Assembly: GCA_963839615.1 (NCBI GenBank)
Contig: CAWIVY010000006.1
Coordinates: forward strand, 1 to 64,000
Reading direction: 5' to 3'
DNA length: 64,000 bases
From: DASQMT01 sp963839615
Lineage (GTDB): Bacteria; Actinomycetota; Thermoleophilia; Solirubrobacterales; Solirubrobacteraceae
Shown in pieces: positions 27,574 to 35,530 of the stretch. Within the stretch, counting starts at the first letter, position 1. The number at the start of each line of letters is the position of its first letter. Position numbers and translations under genes: made by a program. The notes under the pieces were generated by a model. The model ran no database searches and was not told the DNA's origin. It saw nothing but the letters and a program-made list of their open reading frames with translations.

Positions 27574-28208
27574 GACGCCGGCACCGGGCGAAGCCGCCGG
27601 GCGGGCGCGGCGTCGCGGCGGCGCTCGATCAGGTAGGCGGCGACGCTCAGGCAGACGAGCGCGGGCGGGCCGATCGGCACGTGGAATGCCATCAGGCCGC
27701 CGAGGCCGAGGAGCACGAGCTCCTTGCGCGCTGCGCCGGCCTGCTTGAGCGCCATGATCGCGCCCGAGATCCCGATCCACCACGCGACGCTGCCGATGCT
27801 CACGAGGACGCCCATCTCGCCGACGATCGGCGAGCTCAGGATGTCGCTCACGGCCTCCGCCACGCCCTGGCGCTCGGCGCCGCTCAGGTGGTTGCCGGAG
27901 TTGGCGAGCAGCCCGTTGGCGATGCCGAAGATCGCCTCCCAGACGGTGTAGAAGACGGCGTACGCCGGTAGCGCGAAGCGCGCGATCGTCGCCGCACGAC
28001 CGGAGATATCGCGGATCAGCAGCCAGATGACGAGCGCCATCAGCGGGAAGAAGATCGCCCCGCCGTAGTGGACGATGAGCCACGGAGTGACGTCGTCGGA
28101 GACCTCTTCGTAGAAGTCACCGGTTCCCATCGGGTGCTGGGTGAGCAGCGCGGCGAAAGCCAGCGGGGCTCCCACGAGGAATGCTCTCAGTGCGGTCGTG
28201 CGGTTCAT
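27570..28208 (-). CDS. Integral membrane protein of unknown function
   Basis: 212 aa with about five hydrophobic segments (for example LRAFLVGAPLAFAALLT, LIVHYGGAIFFPLMALVIWLLI, ELVLLGLGGLMAFHVPIGPPALVCLSVAAYLI). ATG 28208 has GAGGAG about 10 nt upstream. It is coupled to the downstream hydrolase by a 4-nt overlap, suggesting a shared job. Family not recognised. Confidence 0.65.
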   Translation of the reverse strand: MNRTTALRAFLVGAPLAFAALLTQHPMGTGDFYEEVSDDVTPWLIVHYGGAIFFPLMALVIWLLIRDISGRAATIARFALPAYAVFYTVWEAIFGIANGLLANSGNHLSGAERQGVAEAVSDILSSPIVGEMGVLVSIGSVAWWIGISGAIMALKQAGAARKELVLLGLGGLMAFHVPIGPPALVCLSVAAYLIERRRDAAPARRLRPVPAS

Positions 28209-28343
28209 CGCTGCGGTCTCCTCGAGACGGTCGTCGGGGTCGAGAAGCAGCGTCCCGGCTCGCCCGCCGCGGCGCGGTGGGGGCGGCAGGCGTCGGCGTG
28301 CCAGAGTGTCCGCAGGTGGGGTGCGCTCACCCGTACCCCGCGC

Positions 28344-29018
28344 TCACTCCTCCTGTGCGCGCAGGTAGGTGAGGACGGCGAGCACGCGGCGGTGACCTTC
28401 GGTGTCGACCGGCAGCTCGAGCTTCTCGAAGATCGCCGCCAGGTCGCGCGCCAGCGTGTGGTCGCTCAGATCCAGCCCGACGGCGATCGCGCGGTTGGCC
28501 TGGCCCTCGGCCATGCGCGACAGGACCTCGCACTCGCGCGCGGTGAGCGTGTCGATCGGGCCACCCGGGCGGCGGCGCTCCAGCATCTGCGCCACCACCT
28601 CGGGGTCGAGCGCAGAGCCGCCGCGAGCTACCTCCCGCACCGCGTCGGCGAAGCCGCGCGGTTCCATCACGCGATCCTTCAGCAGGTAGCCGATGCCCGC
28701 GGCGCTCTCGCCGAGGAGCTGCATCGCGTAGCGCTCGTTGACGTACTGCGACAGCACGAGCACGCCGGTCCCGGGCAGCTCGGCGCGTATCTCCGCGGCG
28801 GCGCGCAGGCCCTCGTCGTCGTTGCCGGGCGGCATCCGGATGTCGGTCACGACCACGTCGGGCCTGTGCCGGCGCACCTGCTCGAGCAGCTCGTCGCCGT
28901 CGCACGCCTCGCCGACGACGTCGAACCCGGTCGCCTCGAGCACCCGGACGACGCCGGCGCGAACGAGGAAGGAGTCCTCGGCGACGACGACGCGCAGGCT
29001 GTCGGCGGCGGTGGTCAC
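28344..29018 (-). CDS. NarL/LuxR-type response regulator (system 1)
   Basis: 224 aa. The receiver domain has the acidic pocket AEDS, phospho-Asp in VVVTDIRMPP, Ser in VLVLSQY and Lys in YLLKDRV. The C-terminal LuxR helix-turn-helix is LTARECEVLSRMAEGQANRAIAVGL, but its recognition region (LSDHTLARDLAAIFEKL) departs from the common TVxxHxxxIxxKL, with Asp-Leu where His-Val is typical. Partner of the kinase upstream, with ATGA overlap. Confidence 0.9.
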   Translation of the reverse strand: MTTAADSLRVVVAEDSFLVRAGVVRVLEATGFDVVGEACDGDELLEQVRRHRPDVVVTDIRMPPGNDDEGLRAAAEIRAELPGTGVLVLSQYVNERYAMQLLGESAAGIGYLLKDRVMEPRGFADAVREVARGGSALDPEVVAQMLERRRPGGPIDTLTARECEVLSRMAEGQANRAIAVGLDLSDHTLARDLAAIFEKLELPVDTEGHRRVLAVLTYLRAQEE

Positions 29019-30778
29019 GCGCAGGGGAGCCGGACGTGCAACCGGGTGCCGCCGCCCGGCGGGCTGGCGATCTCCAGGTCGCCGTCGAGCGCCGCGACGC
29101 GGTCCGCGAGCCCGTGCAGGCCCGATCCCGCCGACGCCGCGGCGCCGCCGATGCCGTCGTCGGAGACCTCGAGCAGCAGCTGGCCGTCCGTGCGCTGCAT
29201 GCGCACCGTGGCGTGCGCCGCACGCGCGTACTTGGCGACATTGGTAAGGCCCTCGGCGACGACGAAGTACGCCGCGGTCTCGACCGCGGCGGGCAGCCGC
29301 GCGCCCGGTGCTCCGACGAGCTCGACCGGCACGTTCGCCCGCGCGGCCAGCGAGCGCAGCGCGGGCTCGAGCCCACGCTCGGACAGGACCGCGGGGTGGA
29401 TTCCGCGCGCGAGCTCACGCAGCTCGGCGAGGCTCTGCTTGAGCTCGTCGAGCGAGTCGTCGACGAGCGCCGCCGCCTGCGAGTCGTCATCCAGGTGCCC
29501 GCGCGCCAGGCGCAGCTGCAGCGCGAGCGCGACGAGGCGCGATTGCGCTCCGTCGTGGAGGTCGCGCTCGAGCCGGCGGCGCTCGGCATCGCCGGCCGCG
29601 ACGATGCGGGCGCGCGACGCGCGCAGCTCCACCATGTGCGCGCGCAGCTCGGCGTCCAGGCGCTGGTTCTCGAGCAGCAGGGCGGTCGCGGCGCCGGCGG
29701 CTCGGACGGTCTCGGAGTCCTCGAGCAGCGCACGGTCGTGGACGATCGCGGCGATGCGCCGGCCGTCCCGCTGTATCTCCGTCACGCCGCGCGCGGGGTC
29801 ACCGCTCGCCGGCAGCTCGACCGCGGCGCCGCTGTCGTCGACGTACCCGCGGTGCTCGGGAACCCAGAAGGCCAGGCTCAGCGTCGGGTCGCCGAACATA
29901 CCGGCGAGCGCGTCGCGAAGGTCGCTGCGCCCCGGCAGATCGGCCAGCCGGGCGACGAGGCTGCGCACACCGCGTGCCTGCGAGAAGTCCGCTCGCGCGA
30001 GCCCGGCCAGGAACGCGAGCGGGGTCGCCGCAAAGGCCACGAACGTCAGCGTCAAGAGCGCCGGCGCCTGCGTGGCGGCGTAGCCGACGACCAGCAGCAG
30101 CGAGACCGCGCCGGCTACGAACAGCGGCGCGAGGCTGCGCCGCTCCGATCGCCCCGCGGCCCGCCATCTCGCGATCAGCATCCCCACGACCAGCAGGCAC
30201 AGGGTCATCACGACGGCCGAGCCCGCCGCGAGCAGCGTCTCGCCGAGCTCCACGTCGCGCGAGATGAGCAGCAGGTTCTCGGGGCAGGGGCCCTCGCAGT
30301 CGGTGAGATCGCGGCCCTCGAGCACGAGCATCGCCGGCACGGGAGCGAGCGGCACGAGCACGTAGCCCGCGGTCACAAGCGCGCGGCGGCTCACCGATCC
30401 GAGGCGCCCCGATGGGAAGCTCAACAGCACGTGGGCGAGTACGGCGCCCCAGAGCGAGCCGAGCACGAACCCGAGCGTGAAGAGCAGCGAATTGTTCGCC
30501 GCCGAGAACGGGGCGAGGAACCACGTGAAGCCGAGCAGCGTCATCAGGACGCCGAATCGCGACTCCGGCCGGCGCCGCCACGCGTACAGCCCCGTGCCGA
30601 CGAAGCTCCAGCCGACGGCGGTGCCGAACACCGCCCAGACCGTGCGATCGGGGAAGTGATCGCTGCTCAGGACCAGCGCGCAGTCCGCGAGGCCGGCCAC
30701 CAGCGCCGCGGCGGCTATGACCGCCGAGAGCGGCGCGTCTGCGCGGGCGAGCCCTGCGGTGGGAGCGACCGCGGACAT
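29015..30778 (-). CDS. Sensor histidine kinase, HisKA_3 type (system 1)
   Basis: 587 aa. The N-terminal ~270 residues carry about eight membrane segments, followed by a linker coil. The dimerisation box with the phospho-His is RRLERDLHDGAQSRLVALALQL. The ATPase domain has the N box in VVAEGLTNVAKYARA and G boxes in VSDDGIGGA and GSGLHGLADRV. It phosphorylates the response regulator encoded next (4-nt overlap). ATG 30778 is preferred; a GTG about 24 nt upstream is possible. The signal is unknown, possibly membrane stress. Confidence 0.9.
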   Translation of the reverse strand: MSAVAPTAGLARADAPLSAVIAAAALVAGLADCALVLSSDHFPDRTVWAVFGTAVGWSFVGTGLYAWRRRPESRFGVLMTLLGFTWFLAPFSAANNSLLFTLGFVLGSLWGAVLAHVLLSFPSGRLGSVSRRALVTAGYVLVPLAPVPAMLVLEGRDLTDCEGPCPENLLLISRDVELGETLLAAGSAVVMTLCLLVVGMLIARWRAAGRSERRSLAPLFVAGAVSLLLVVGYAATQAPALLTLTFVAFAATPLAFLAGLARADFSQARGVRSLVARLADLPGRSDLRDALAGMFGDPTLSLAFWVPEHRGYVDDSGAAVELPASGDPARGVTEIQRDGRRIAAIVHDRALLEDSETVRAAGAATALLLENQRLDAELRAHMVELRASRARIVAAGDAERRRLERDLHDGAQSRLVALALQLRLARGHLDDDSQAAALVDDSLDELKQSLAELRELARGIHPAVLSERGLEPALRSLAARANVPVELVGAPGARLPAAVETAAYFVVAEGLTNVAKYARAAHATVRMQRTDGQLLLEVSDDGIGGAAASAGSGLHGLADRVAALDGDLEIASPPGGGTRLHVRLPCA

Positions 30779-30836
30779 GCTCGCATCCTGACGCCTGCGC
30801 ACACCCATGCCTAGTGATGGGGGATCCGCGACCCGA

Positions 30837-30842
30837 TAGCGT
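30837..30842 (+). promoter_or_regulatory. -10 element of the racemase gene
   Basis: TAGCGT, 8 nt before GTG 30851, in the interval divergent from system 1. Confidence 0.4.
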
Positions 30843-30850
30843 CCGCCGTC

Positions 30851-31561
30851 GTGAAGCGCATCGGGCTGCTGGGCGGGATGAGCTGGGAGTCCTCGGCCGA
30901 GTACTACCGGCTGGTCAACGAGGCGACGCGCGACCGGCTCGGCGGCCTGCACTCGGCCGACTGCCTGCTGCGCTCCGTCGACTTCACCGCCGTCGAGCAG
31001 CTCCAGCGGACGGGCGACTGGGAGCGGGCCGGCGCGCTGCTCGCCGCCGAGGCGGTCGCGCTGGAGGCCGCCGGCGCCGAGCTGCTGGTGCTGTGCACCA
31101 ACACGATGCACAAGGTCGCCGACGCGATCACCGCCGCTGTCGCGATCCCGTTCGTGCACATCGCCGACACGACCGCGGAGGCCGTCCGGGCGGAGGGGCT
31201 CCGGACCGTCGGGCTGCTCGCGACGGCGTACACGATGGAGCAGGACTTCTACGTCGGCCGGCTGCGCGACATGCACGGGCTCGAGGTGCTGGTGCCCGAC
31301 GAGCCCGACCGCCGGATCGTCCACGACGTGATCTATGGCGAGCTCTGCGTCGGCGTGGTCGACGACGGCTCCCGCACCGAGTACCGGCGGATCATCCACG
31401 GCCTCGCCGACCGCGGCGCCGAGGCCGTCCTGTTCGGATGCACCGAGATCGACCTGCTCGTCGGACCCGGCGACTCCCCGGTCCCCGTCTTCGACACCAC
31501 GCGGCTGCACGCGCACCGCGCCGTCGATCTCGCGCTCAGCGGGGAGACTGTCGGGCGATGA
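30851..31561 (+). CDS. Aspartate/glutamate racemase family protein
   Basis: 236 aa, starting MKRIGLLGGMSWESSAEYYR, the hallmark of the YgeA/aspartate racemase branch. The two catalytic cysteines are in LLVLCTNTMHK and VLFGCTEIDLL. It is PLP-independent and interconverts L- and D-aspartate or a related amino acid. The stop overlaps ATG 31558 of a methyltransferase, and nadC-nadA follow, so aspartate metabolism is a plausible link, though not demonstrated. Confidence 0.9.
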   Translation: MKRIGLLGGMSWESSAEYYRLVNEATRDRLGGLHSADCLLRSVDFTAVEQLQRTGDWERAGALLAAEAVALEAAGAELLVLCTNTMHKVADAITAAVAIPFVHIADTTAEAVRAEGLRTVGLLATAYTMEQDFYVGRLRDMHGLEVLVPDEPDRRIVHDVIYGELCVGVVDDGSRTEYRRIIHGLADRGAEAVLFGCTEIDLLVGPGDSPVPVFDTTRLHAHRAVDLALSGETVGR

Positions 31562-32217
31562 CGGATCCAGTCGAGCGGACCAGGCGCATGGCGGCGGAGT
31601 CGGTCTCCGGCCAGGATCCGACCGGTTGGTTCGAGCGCCTGTACGCCGCGGCCGAGGAAGGCGAGGCGGTCGTGCCGTGGGATCGCGGTGGACCCCACCC
31701 GCTGCTGCCGCCGTGGACCGACGAGCGGGCGCTCGCCGGCGACGGACGGAGCGCGCTCGTCGTCGGCTGCGGCTTCGGCGCCGACGCCGAGCACCTCGCG
31801 GGGCTGGGCTTCGCCACGACCGCCTTCGACATCTCCGAGTCCGCGGTCCGCGCTGCCCGCCGGCGCTTCCCGGACTCCGCCGTCCGGTACGTCACCGCCG
31901 ACCTGCTCGACCCGCCCGCCGGATGGCGCGGGGCGTTCGACCTGGTGCTCGAGAGCCTGACGGTGCAGTCGCTGCCCGACCCGCCCAGGCGGGAGGCGAT
32001 CGGGCAGGTGAGCGAGATGGTCGCGCCCGGCGGGACGCTGCTGGTGCTCGCATCGGCGCGCGACGAGCAGGACGGCCCGGTCGAAGGACCGCCGTGGCCG
32101 CTCACCCGCGCCGAGATCGACGCCTTCGCGTCCGGCGGCCTGGAGCCGGTGCGCGTCGAGGACGTCCGCGACGCCGAGGCGCCGCGCCGCTGGCGCGCGG
32201 AGTTCCGCCGGGTCTAG
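31558..32217 (+). CDS. Class I SAM-dependent methyltransferase
   Basis: 219 aa. Motif I is ALVVGCGFGADAEHLA, then AFDISESAV, YVTADLLD and FDLVLESLTVQSLP. It resembles the thiopurine methyltransferase/Methyltransf_23-25 group. The N-terminal region GWFERLYAAAEEGEAVVPWDRGGPHPLL is typical of the thiol methyltransferase-like branch. Substrate unknown. Coupled to the racemase gene by ATGA. Confidence 0.83.
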   Translation: MTDPVERTRRMAAESVSGQDPTGWFERLYAAAEEGEAVVPWDRGGPHPLLPPWTDERALAGDGRSALVVGCGFGADAEHLAGLGFATTAFDISESAVRAARRRFPDSAVRYVTADLLDPPAGWRGAFDLVLESLTVQSLPDPPRREAIGQVSEMVAPGGTLLVLASARDEQDGPVEGPPWPLTRAEIDAFASGGLEPVRVEDVRDAEAPRRWRAEFRRV

Positions 32218-32235
32218 CGCCAATTCTCCCGCAGC

Positions 32236-32241
32236 TAGTAT
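32236..32241 (+). promoter_or_regulatory. -10 element of nadC
   Basis: TAGTAT directly precedes three clustered candidate starts (GTG 32242, GTG 32248, ATG 32251); the last two are at 6 and 9 nt. The area is AT-rich against its surroundings. Confidence 0.45.
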
Positions 32242-32250
32242 GTGGTCGTG

Positions 32251-33102
32251 ATGACCATAAATATCGACGTCGACCGCGAGCTGATCGACCGTGCCCTGGC
32301 GGAGGACGTCGGCTCCGGCGACGTGACCGTCGCCGCGACGGTGCCGGAGGATGCCCGCGGCGTCGCCACGATCACGCAGAAGGCGCCCGGCGTGATCTCG
32401 GGGCTGGCGGTCGCCGAGGCGGTGTTCCTGCGGCTCGATCCCGGCGCGGTGGTCGAGCGGCTCGGGCCCGAGGCCGAGTGGCGTGAGCCGCCGGCGCCGG
32501 TGCTGCGCGTCGCGGGCTCGGCGGGAGCGCTGCTGACGGCCGAGCGCACCGCGCTGAACTTCCTCGGCCGGCTGTCCGGGGTCGCCACGCTCACCGCGAC
32601 GGCGGTGCGGGCTATCGAGGCGGCCGGCGGGACCGCGCAGCTGCTCGACACGCGCAAGACGACGCCGGGGCTGCGCGCGCTCGAGAAGCGCGCCGTCGCG
32701 GACGGCGGCGGCGTCAACCACCGCGCCGGGCTCTACGACTTCATCCTGATCAAGGAGAACCACGCCGCGCTGGCGGGCGGCGTCGGCGCGGCCGTGCGGC
32801 GCGCCCGCGCGGCCCGGCCCGACCTGCCGCTGGCGGTCGAGGTGCGCGACTCCGCCGAGATCGACGAGGCGCTGGCCGCCGGCGCGCCGCGGCTGCTGCT
32901 CGACAACATGACACCCGATGAGGTCGCCGCCGCGGTCGCCCGCGTGGACGGCCGCGCCGAGCTCGAGGCCTCCGGCGGCGTGACGCCGGAGACAGTTGTT
33001 GTCTACTCGACCATAAATGGGCTAGACTACGTCTCGATGGGCGCACTGACCCACTCCGCGCCCAACCTCGACCTCTCCCTCCTCCTCGAGATCCCCACAT
33101 GA
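32251..33102 (+). CDS. nadC: Nicotinate-nucleotide diphosphorylase (carboxylating)
   Basis: 283 aa; quinolinate phosphoribosyltransferase, converting quinolinate and PRPP to nicotinate mononucleotide, CO2 and PPi. Family signatures are EDVGSGDVTVAAT, ERTALNFLGRLSGVAT, DTRKTTPGLRALEKRAV and GGGVNHRAGLYDFILIKENH. ATG 32251 is chosen, 9 nt from a TAGTAT hexamer; GTG 32248 or 32242 are alternatives. It overlaps nadA by ATGA. No nadB lies nearby, so L-aspartate oxidation must be encoded elsewhere or replaced. Confidence 0.95.
   Translation: MTINIDVDRELIDRALAEDVGSGDVTVAATVPEDARGVATITQKAPGVISGLAVAEAVFLRLDPGAVVERLGPEAEWREPPAPVLRVAGSAGALLTAERTALNFLGRLSGVATLTATAVRAIEAAGGTAQLLDTRKTTPGLRALEKRAVADGGGVNHRAGLYDFILIKENHAALAGGVGAAVRRARAARPDLPLAVEVRDSAEIDEALAAGAPRLLLDNMTPDEVAAAVARVDGRAELEASGGVTPETVVVYSTINGLDYVSMGALTHSAPNLDLSLLLEIPT
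32999..33028 (+). promoter_or_regulatory. Possible internal promoter for nadA
   Basis: TTGTCT (32999-33004), 18 nt, TAGACT (33023-33028) lies in an AT-rich island inside the end of nadC, about 70 nt before nadA. The island also carries GACCATAAAT, repeated from the nadC start. Confidence 0.35.
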
Positions 33103-34079
33103 CCCTGCTCCAGCTCGACAACATCCCGGCCATGCAGGCCGAGGTGCGCGCGTTGGCCGCCGAGCGCGGCGCGGTGATCCTCGCGCACAACTACCAGCTG
33201 CCCGAGATCCAGGACGTGGCCGACTACGTCGGCGACTCGCTGGGCCTCTCCGTCAGGGCGGCGGCGACGCCCGACGACGTGATCGCGTTCTGCGGCGTCC
33301 ACTTCATGGCCGAGACGGCGTCGATCCTCTCGCCGGGCAAGACGGTGCTGCTGCCGGACCTCGACGCCGGCTGCTCGCTCGCCGACTCGATCACCGCCGA
33401 GCAGCTGCGCGCGTGGAAGGCCAAGCACCCGGACGCCGTGGTCGTCATGTACGTCAACACGACCGCCGAGGTCAAGGCGGAGACCGACTACTGCGTCACG
33501 TCGTCGAACGCCGTCGCGGTCGTCGAGCACATCTACCGCGAGCACGGCGCAGGCACCGAGATCCTGTTCGGCCCCGACATGTTCCTCGGCGCCTACGTGG
33601 AGAAGGTCACGGGGCGCAAGATGCACGTCTGGGACGGCGAGTGCCACGTGCACGCCGGCATCCGCCCGCGCGACATCGCCGACATGCGCGACGCGCATCC
33701 GGGCGCCGACTTCCTGATCCACCCCGAGTGCGGCTGCTCCACGTCGGTGATGGAGTACGTCGCCGCGGGCGACGTGTCGTCGGAGGGCGTGCACATGCTC
33801 TCGACTGGCGGGATGATGGACTACGCGCGGAACGCCCAGCCGGGGACGACGGCGATCATGGCGACCGAGGTCGGCATGCTGCACCCGCTGCGGATGGCGG
33901 CGCCCGACGTCGACTTCGTCGCGGCCAACGAGGCGGCGAGCTGCCGGTTCATGAAGATGATCACGCTGCCGAAGCTGCGCGATGCGCTGCGCGACGGAAA
34001 GCCCGTCGTCAAGGTGCCGGCCGCGATCGCCGAGCGGGCGCGGGTGCCGATCGAGCGGATGGTCGCGATCGCGCCGTAG
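33099..34079 (+). CDS. nadA: Quinolinate synthase A
   Basis: 326 aa; condenses iminoaspartate with dihydroxyacetone phosphate to quinolinate using a [4Fe-4S] cluster. The three cluster cysteines fit FCGVHFMAE, HPECGCSTSV and ASCRFMK. The N-terminal ILAHNYQLPEIQDVADYVGDS is diagnostic. The three-cysteine pattern and length match the family. Translationally coupled to nadC. Confidence 0.96.
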   Translation: MTLLQLDNIPAMQAEVRALAAERGAVILAHNYQLPEIQDVADYVGDSLGLSVRAAATPDDVIAFCGVHFMAETASILSPGKTVLLPDLDAGCSLADSITAEQLRAWKAKHPDAVVVMYVNTTAEVKAETDYCVTSSNAVAVVEHIYREHGAGTEILFGPDMFLGAYVEKVTGRKMHVWDGECHVHAGIRPRDIADMRDAHPGADFLIHPECGCSTSVMEYVAAGDVSSEGVHMLSTGGMMDYARNAQPGTTAIMATEVGMLHPLRMAAPDVDFVAANEAASCRFMKMITLPKLRDALRDGKPVVKVPAAIAERARVPIERMVAIAP

Positions 34080-34889
34080 TCAGCGGCGCGGGGCGACGCG
34101 GACGTCGCCCGCGCTGGAATGGGCGGTGATCGCGCGCGAAGAGCCGGGATCGGTCGACACGCCGCTGGTCTCGACGTCACCCGCCGAGCTGGTCGCGTCG
34201 AGGCGATAGACCGAATCGGGCACGATCAGCTCGACGTCGCCCGCGCTGCTGTCCGCGAGCAGCTGCTCGGCGGGCGTCCGCAGCGAGGCGACCACGTCGC
34301 CGGCGGAGGACTCGAGCTCGATCCGATCGGCGCTCAGGTCGCGCGCCTCGACGTCGCCGGCGCTGCTCGAGAGCTTGATCGACGGCGCGTCGACGTCTAC
34401 CGCCGACACGTCGCCGGCCGAGGAGCGCAGCTCGATCGGCTCGCTCGACTCGAGCTGCTCGGCGACGACGTCGCCCGCGTCGGCCTCGACGTGCACGACC
34501 GTGCCGGCCGGGACCCGGATCTCGTACCCCACCCCGCATTCGCCGGCGAAGAACCCGCACGACGCCGACAGCCGCAGCGTCCCGTCGCCGTCGCGCTCGG
34601 CCGAGCTGCCGGGACTATGGAGCCCCTCGGTGATGCGCGCCACGACCTCCATCGGGCCGCCTTCCGGCGCGCCCGTGAGCACGACGTCGCTCGCGTCCTC
34701 GACGACGAGCGAGCGCACGCCGTCATAGCTCGCGCGCTCCGTCGTGGTGTGCCGCGCTGCGAGGTCGAGCAGGCTGTAGGTGCCGCTGGCGACTGCCGCC
34801 AGCGCGACCACCGCGGCGACGACGAGGAGCGCGCGCCTGATCGCCGGCGGCGTGCGGTGCTCAGGAGCGGGTTGGGCGACGGTCACCAT
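34080..34889 (-). CDS. DUF4097-type membrane-anchored repeat protein
   Basis: 269 aa. One N-terminal membrane segment (RRALLVVAAVVALAAVASGTYSL) is followed by an extracytoplasmic beta-helix-like region with recurrent SSAGDV units about 20-24 residues apart (six occurrences), typical of DUF4097. It follows system 2 with 2 nt spacing, recalling LiaG-like DUF4097 genes beside envelope-stress two-component systems. It may be a target or modulator of that system. Its stop abuts the nadA stop. Confidence 0.78.
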   Translation of the reverse strand: MVTVAQPAPEHRTPPAIRRALLVVAAVVALAAVASGTYSLLDLAARHTTTERASYDGVRSLVVEDASDVVLTGAPEGGPMEVVARITEGLHSPGSSAERDGDGTLRLSASCGFFAGECGVGYEIRVPAGTVVHVEADAGDVVAEQLESSEPIELRSSAGDVSAVDVDAPSIKLSSSAGDVEARDLSADRIELESSAGDVVASLRTPAEQLLADSSAGDVELIVPDSVYRLDATSSAGDVETSGVSTDPGSSRAITAHSSAGDVRVAPRR

Positions 34890-34891
34890 GA

Positions 34892-35530
34892 TCAGACTCC
34901 GAGGTAGGTCAGGACGGCGAGCACGCGGCGGTGGTGCTGATCGGTCTCCGGCAGGCCGAGCTTGGTGAAGACCTTGCGCACGTGCTTCTCGACGGCGCTC
35001 TGGCTGATCTCGAGCCGTTCGACGATCGCGCCGTTCGAGTGGCCCTCGGCCATCAGCGAGAGCACCTCGGTCTCCCGTGGGGTGAGCAGGTCGACGGGGC
35101 GCTCCCGGCGGCCGATCAGCTGCGCGACGACCTCCGGGTCGATCACGGTGCCGCCGGCGGCGACGCGCTCGGCGGCGGCGACGAACTCCTGCACGTCGGC
35201 GACGCGGTCCTTGAGCAGGTATCCGATACCGCGCGCGCCGCTGGAGAGCAGGTCCGACGCGTAGCGCTCCTCGACGTACTGGCTGAGGATCAGGATCGCG
35301 GCGTCGGGGCGCCGGCGGCGCGCCTCGACGGCGGCGCGGACCCCCTCGTCGGTCTGCGTCGGGGGCATGCGCACGTCGACGATCGCCAGGTCCGGGCGGT
35401 GCTCGTCGAGCGCGGCCAGCAGCGCGGCGCCGTCGCCGACGCCGGCGACGACCTCGTGGCCGCCGTCGGCGAGCAGGGAGGCGAGGCCCTCGCGCAGCAG
35501 CACGAGGTCCTCGGCGATCACGACGCGCAT
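34892..35530 (-). CDS. NarL/LuxR-type response regulator (system 2)
   Basis: 212 aa. Receiver residues are AEDL, phospho-Asp in LAIVDVRMPP, ILSQY and YLLKDRV. The LuxR domain is canonical (LTPRETEVLSLMAEGHSNGAIVERLEISQSAVEKHVRKVFTKLGL). ATG 35530 overlaps the kinase stop by 13 nt. Confidence 0.93.
   Translation of the reverse strand: MRVVIAEDLVLLREGLASLLADGGHEVVAGVGDGAALLAALDEHRPDLAIVDVRMPPTQTDEGVRAAVEARRRRPDAAILILSQYVEERYASDLLSSGARGIGYLLKDRVADVQEFVAAAERVAAGGTVIDPEVVAQLIGRRERPVDLLTPRETEVLSLMAEGHSNGAIVERLEISQSAVEKHVRKVFTKLGLPETDQHHRRVLAVLTYLGV

Noticed and set aside
25312..27636. A 774-codon open frame on the plus strand opposite the arginase-fold and hydrolase genes
   Set aside because: It is an antisense shadow produced by GC-rich codon use; its translation is low-complexity Arg/Ala/Gly/Val with no domain, while the minus-strand genes have clear motifs.
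34080..34600. Regular repeats that could be taken for a CRISPR array
   Set aside because: They are in-frame SSAGDV coding repeats of the DUF4097 protein, with uneven spacing and no conserved direct repeat; no cas genes are present.
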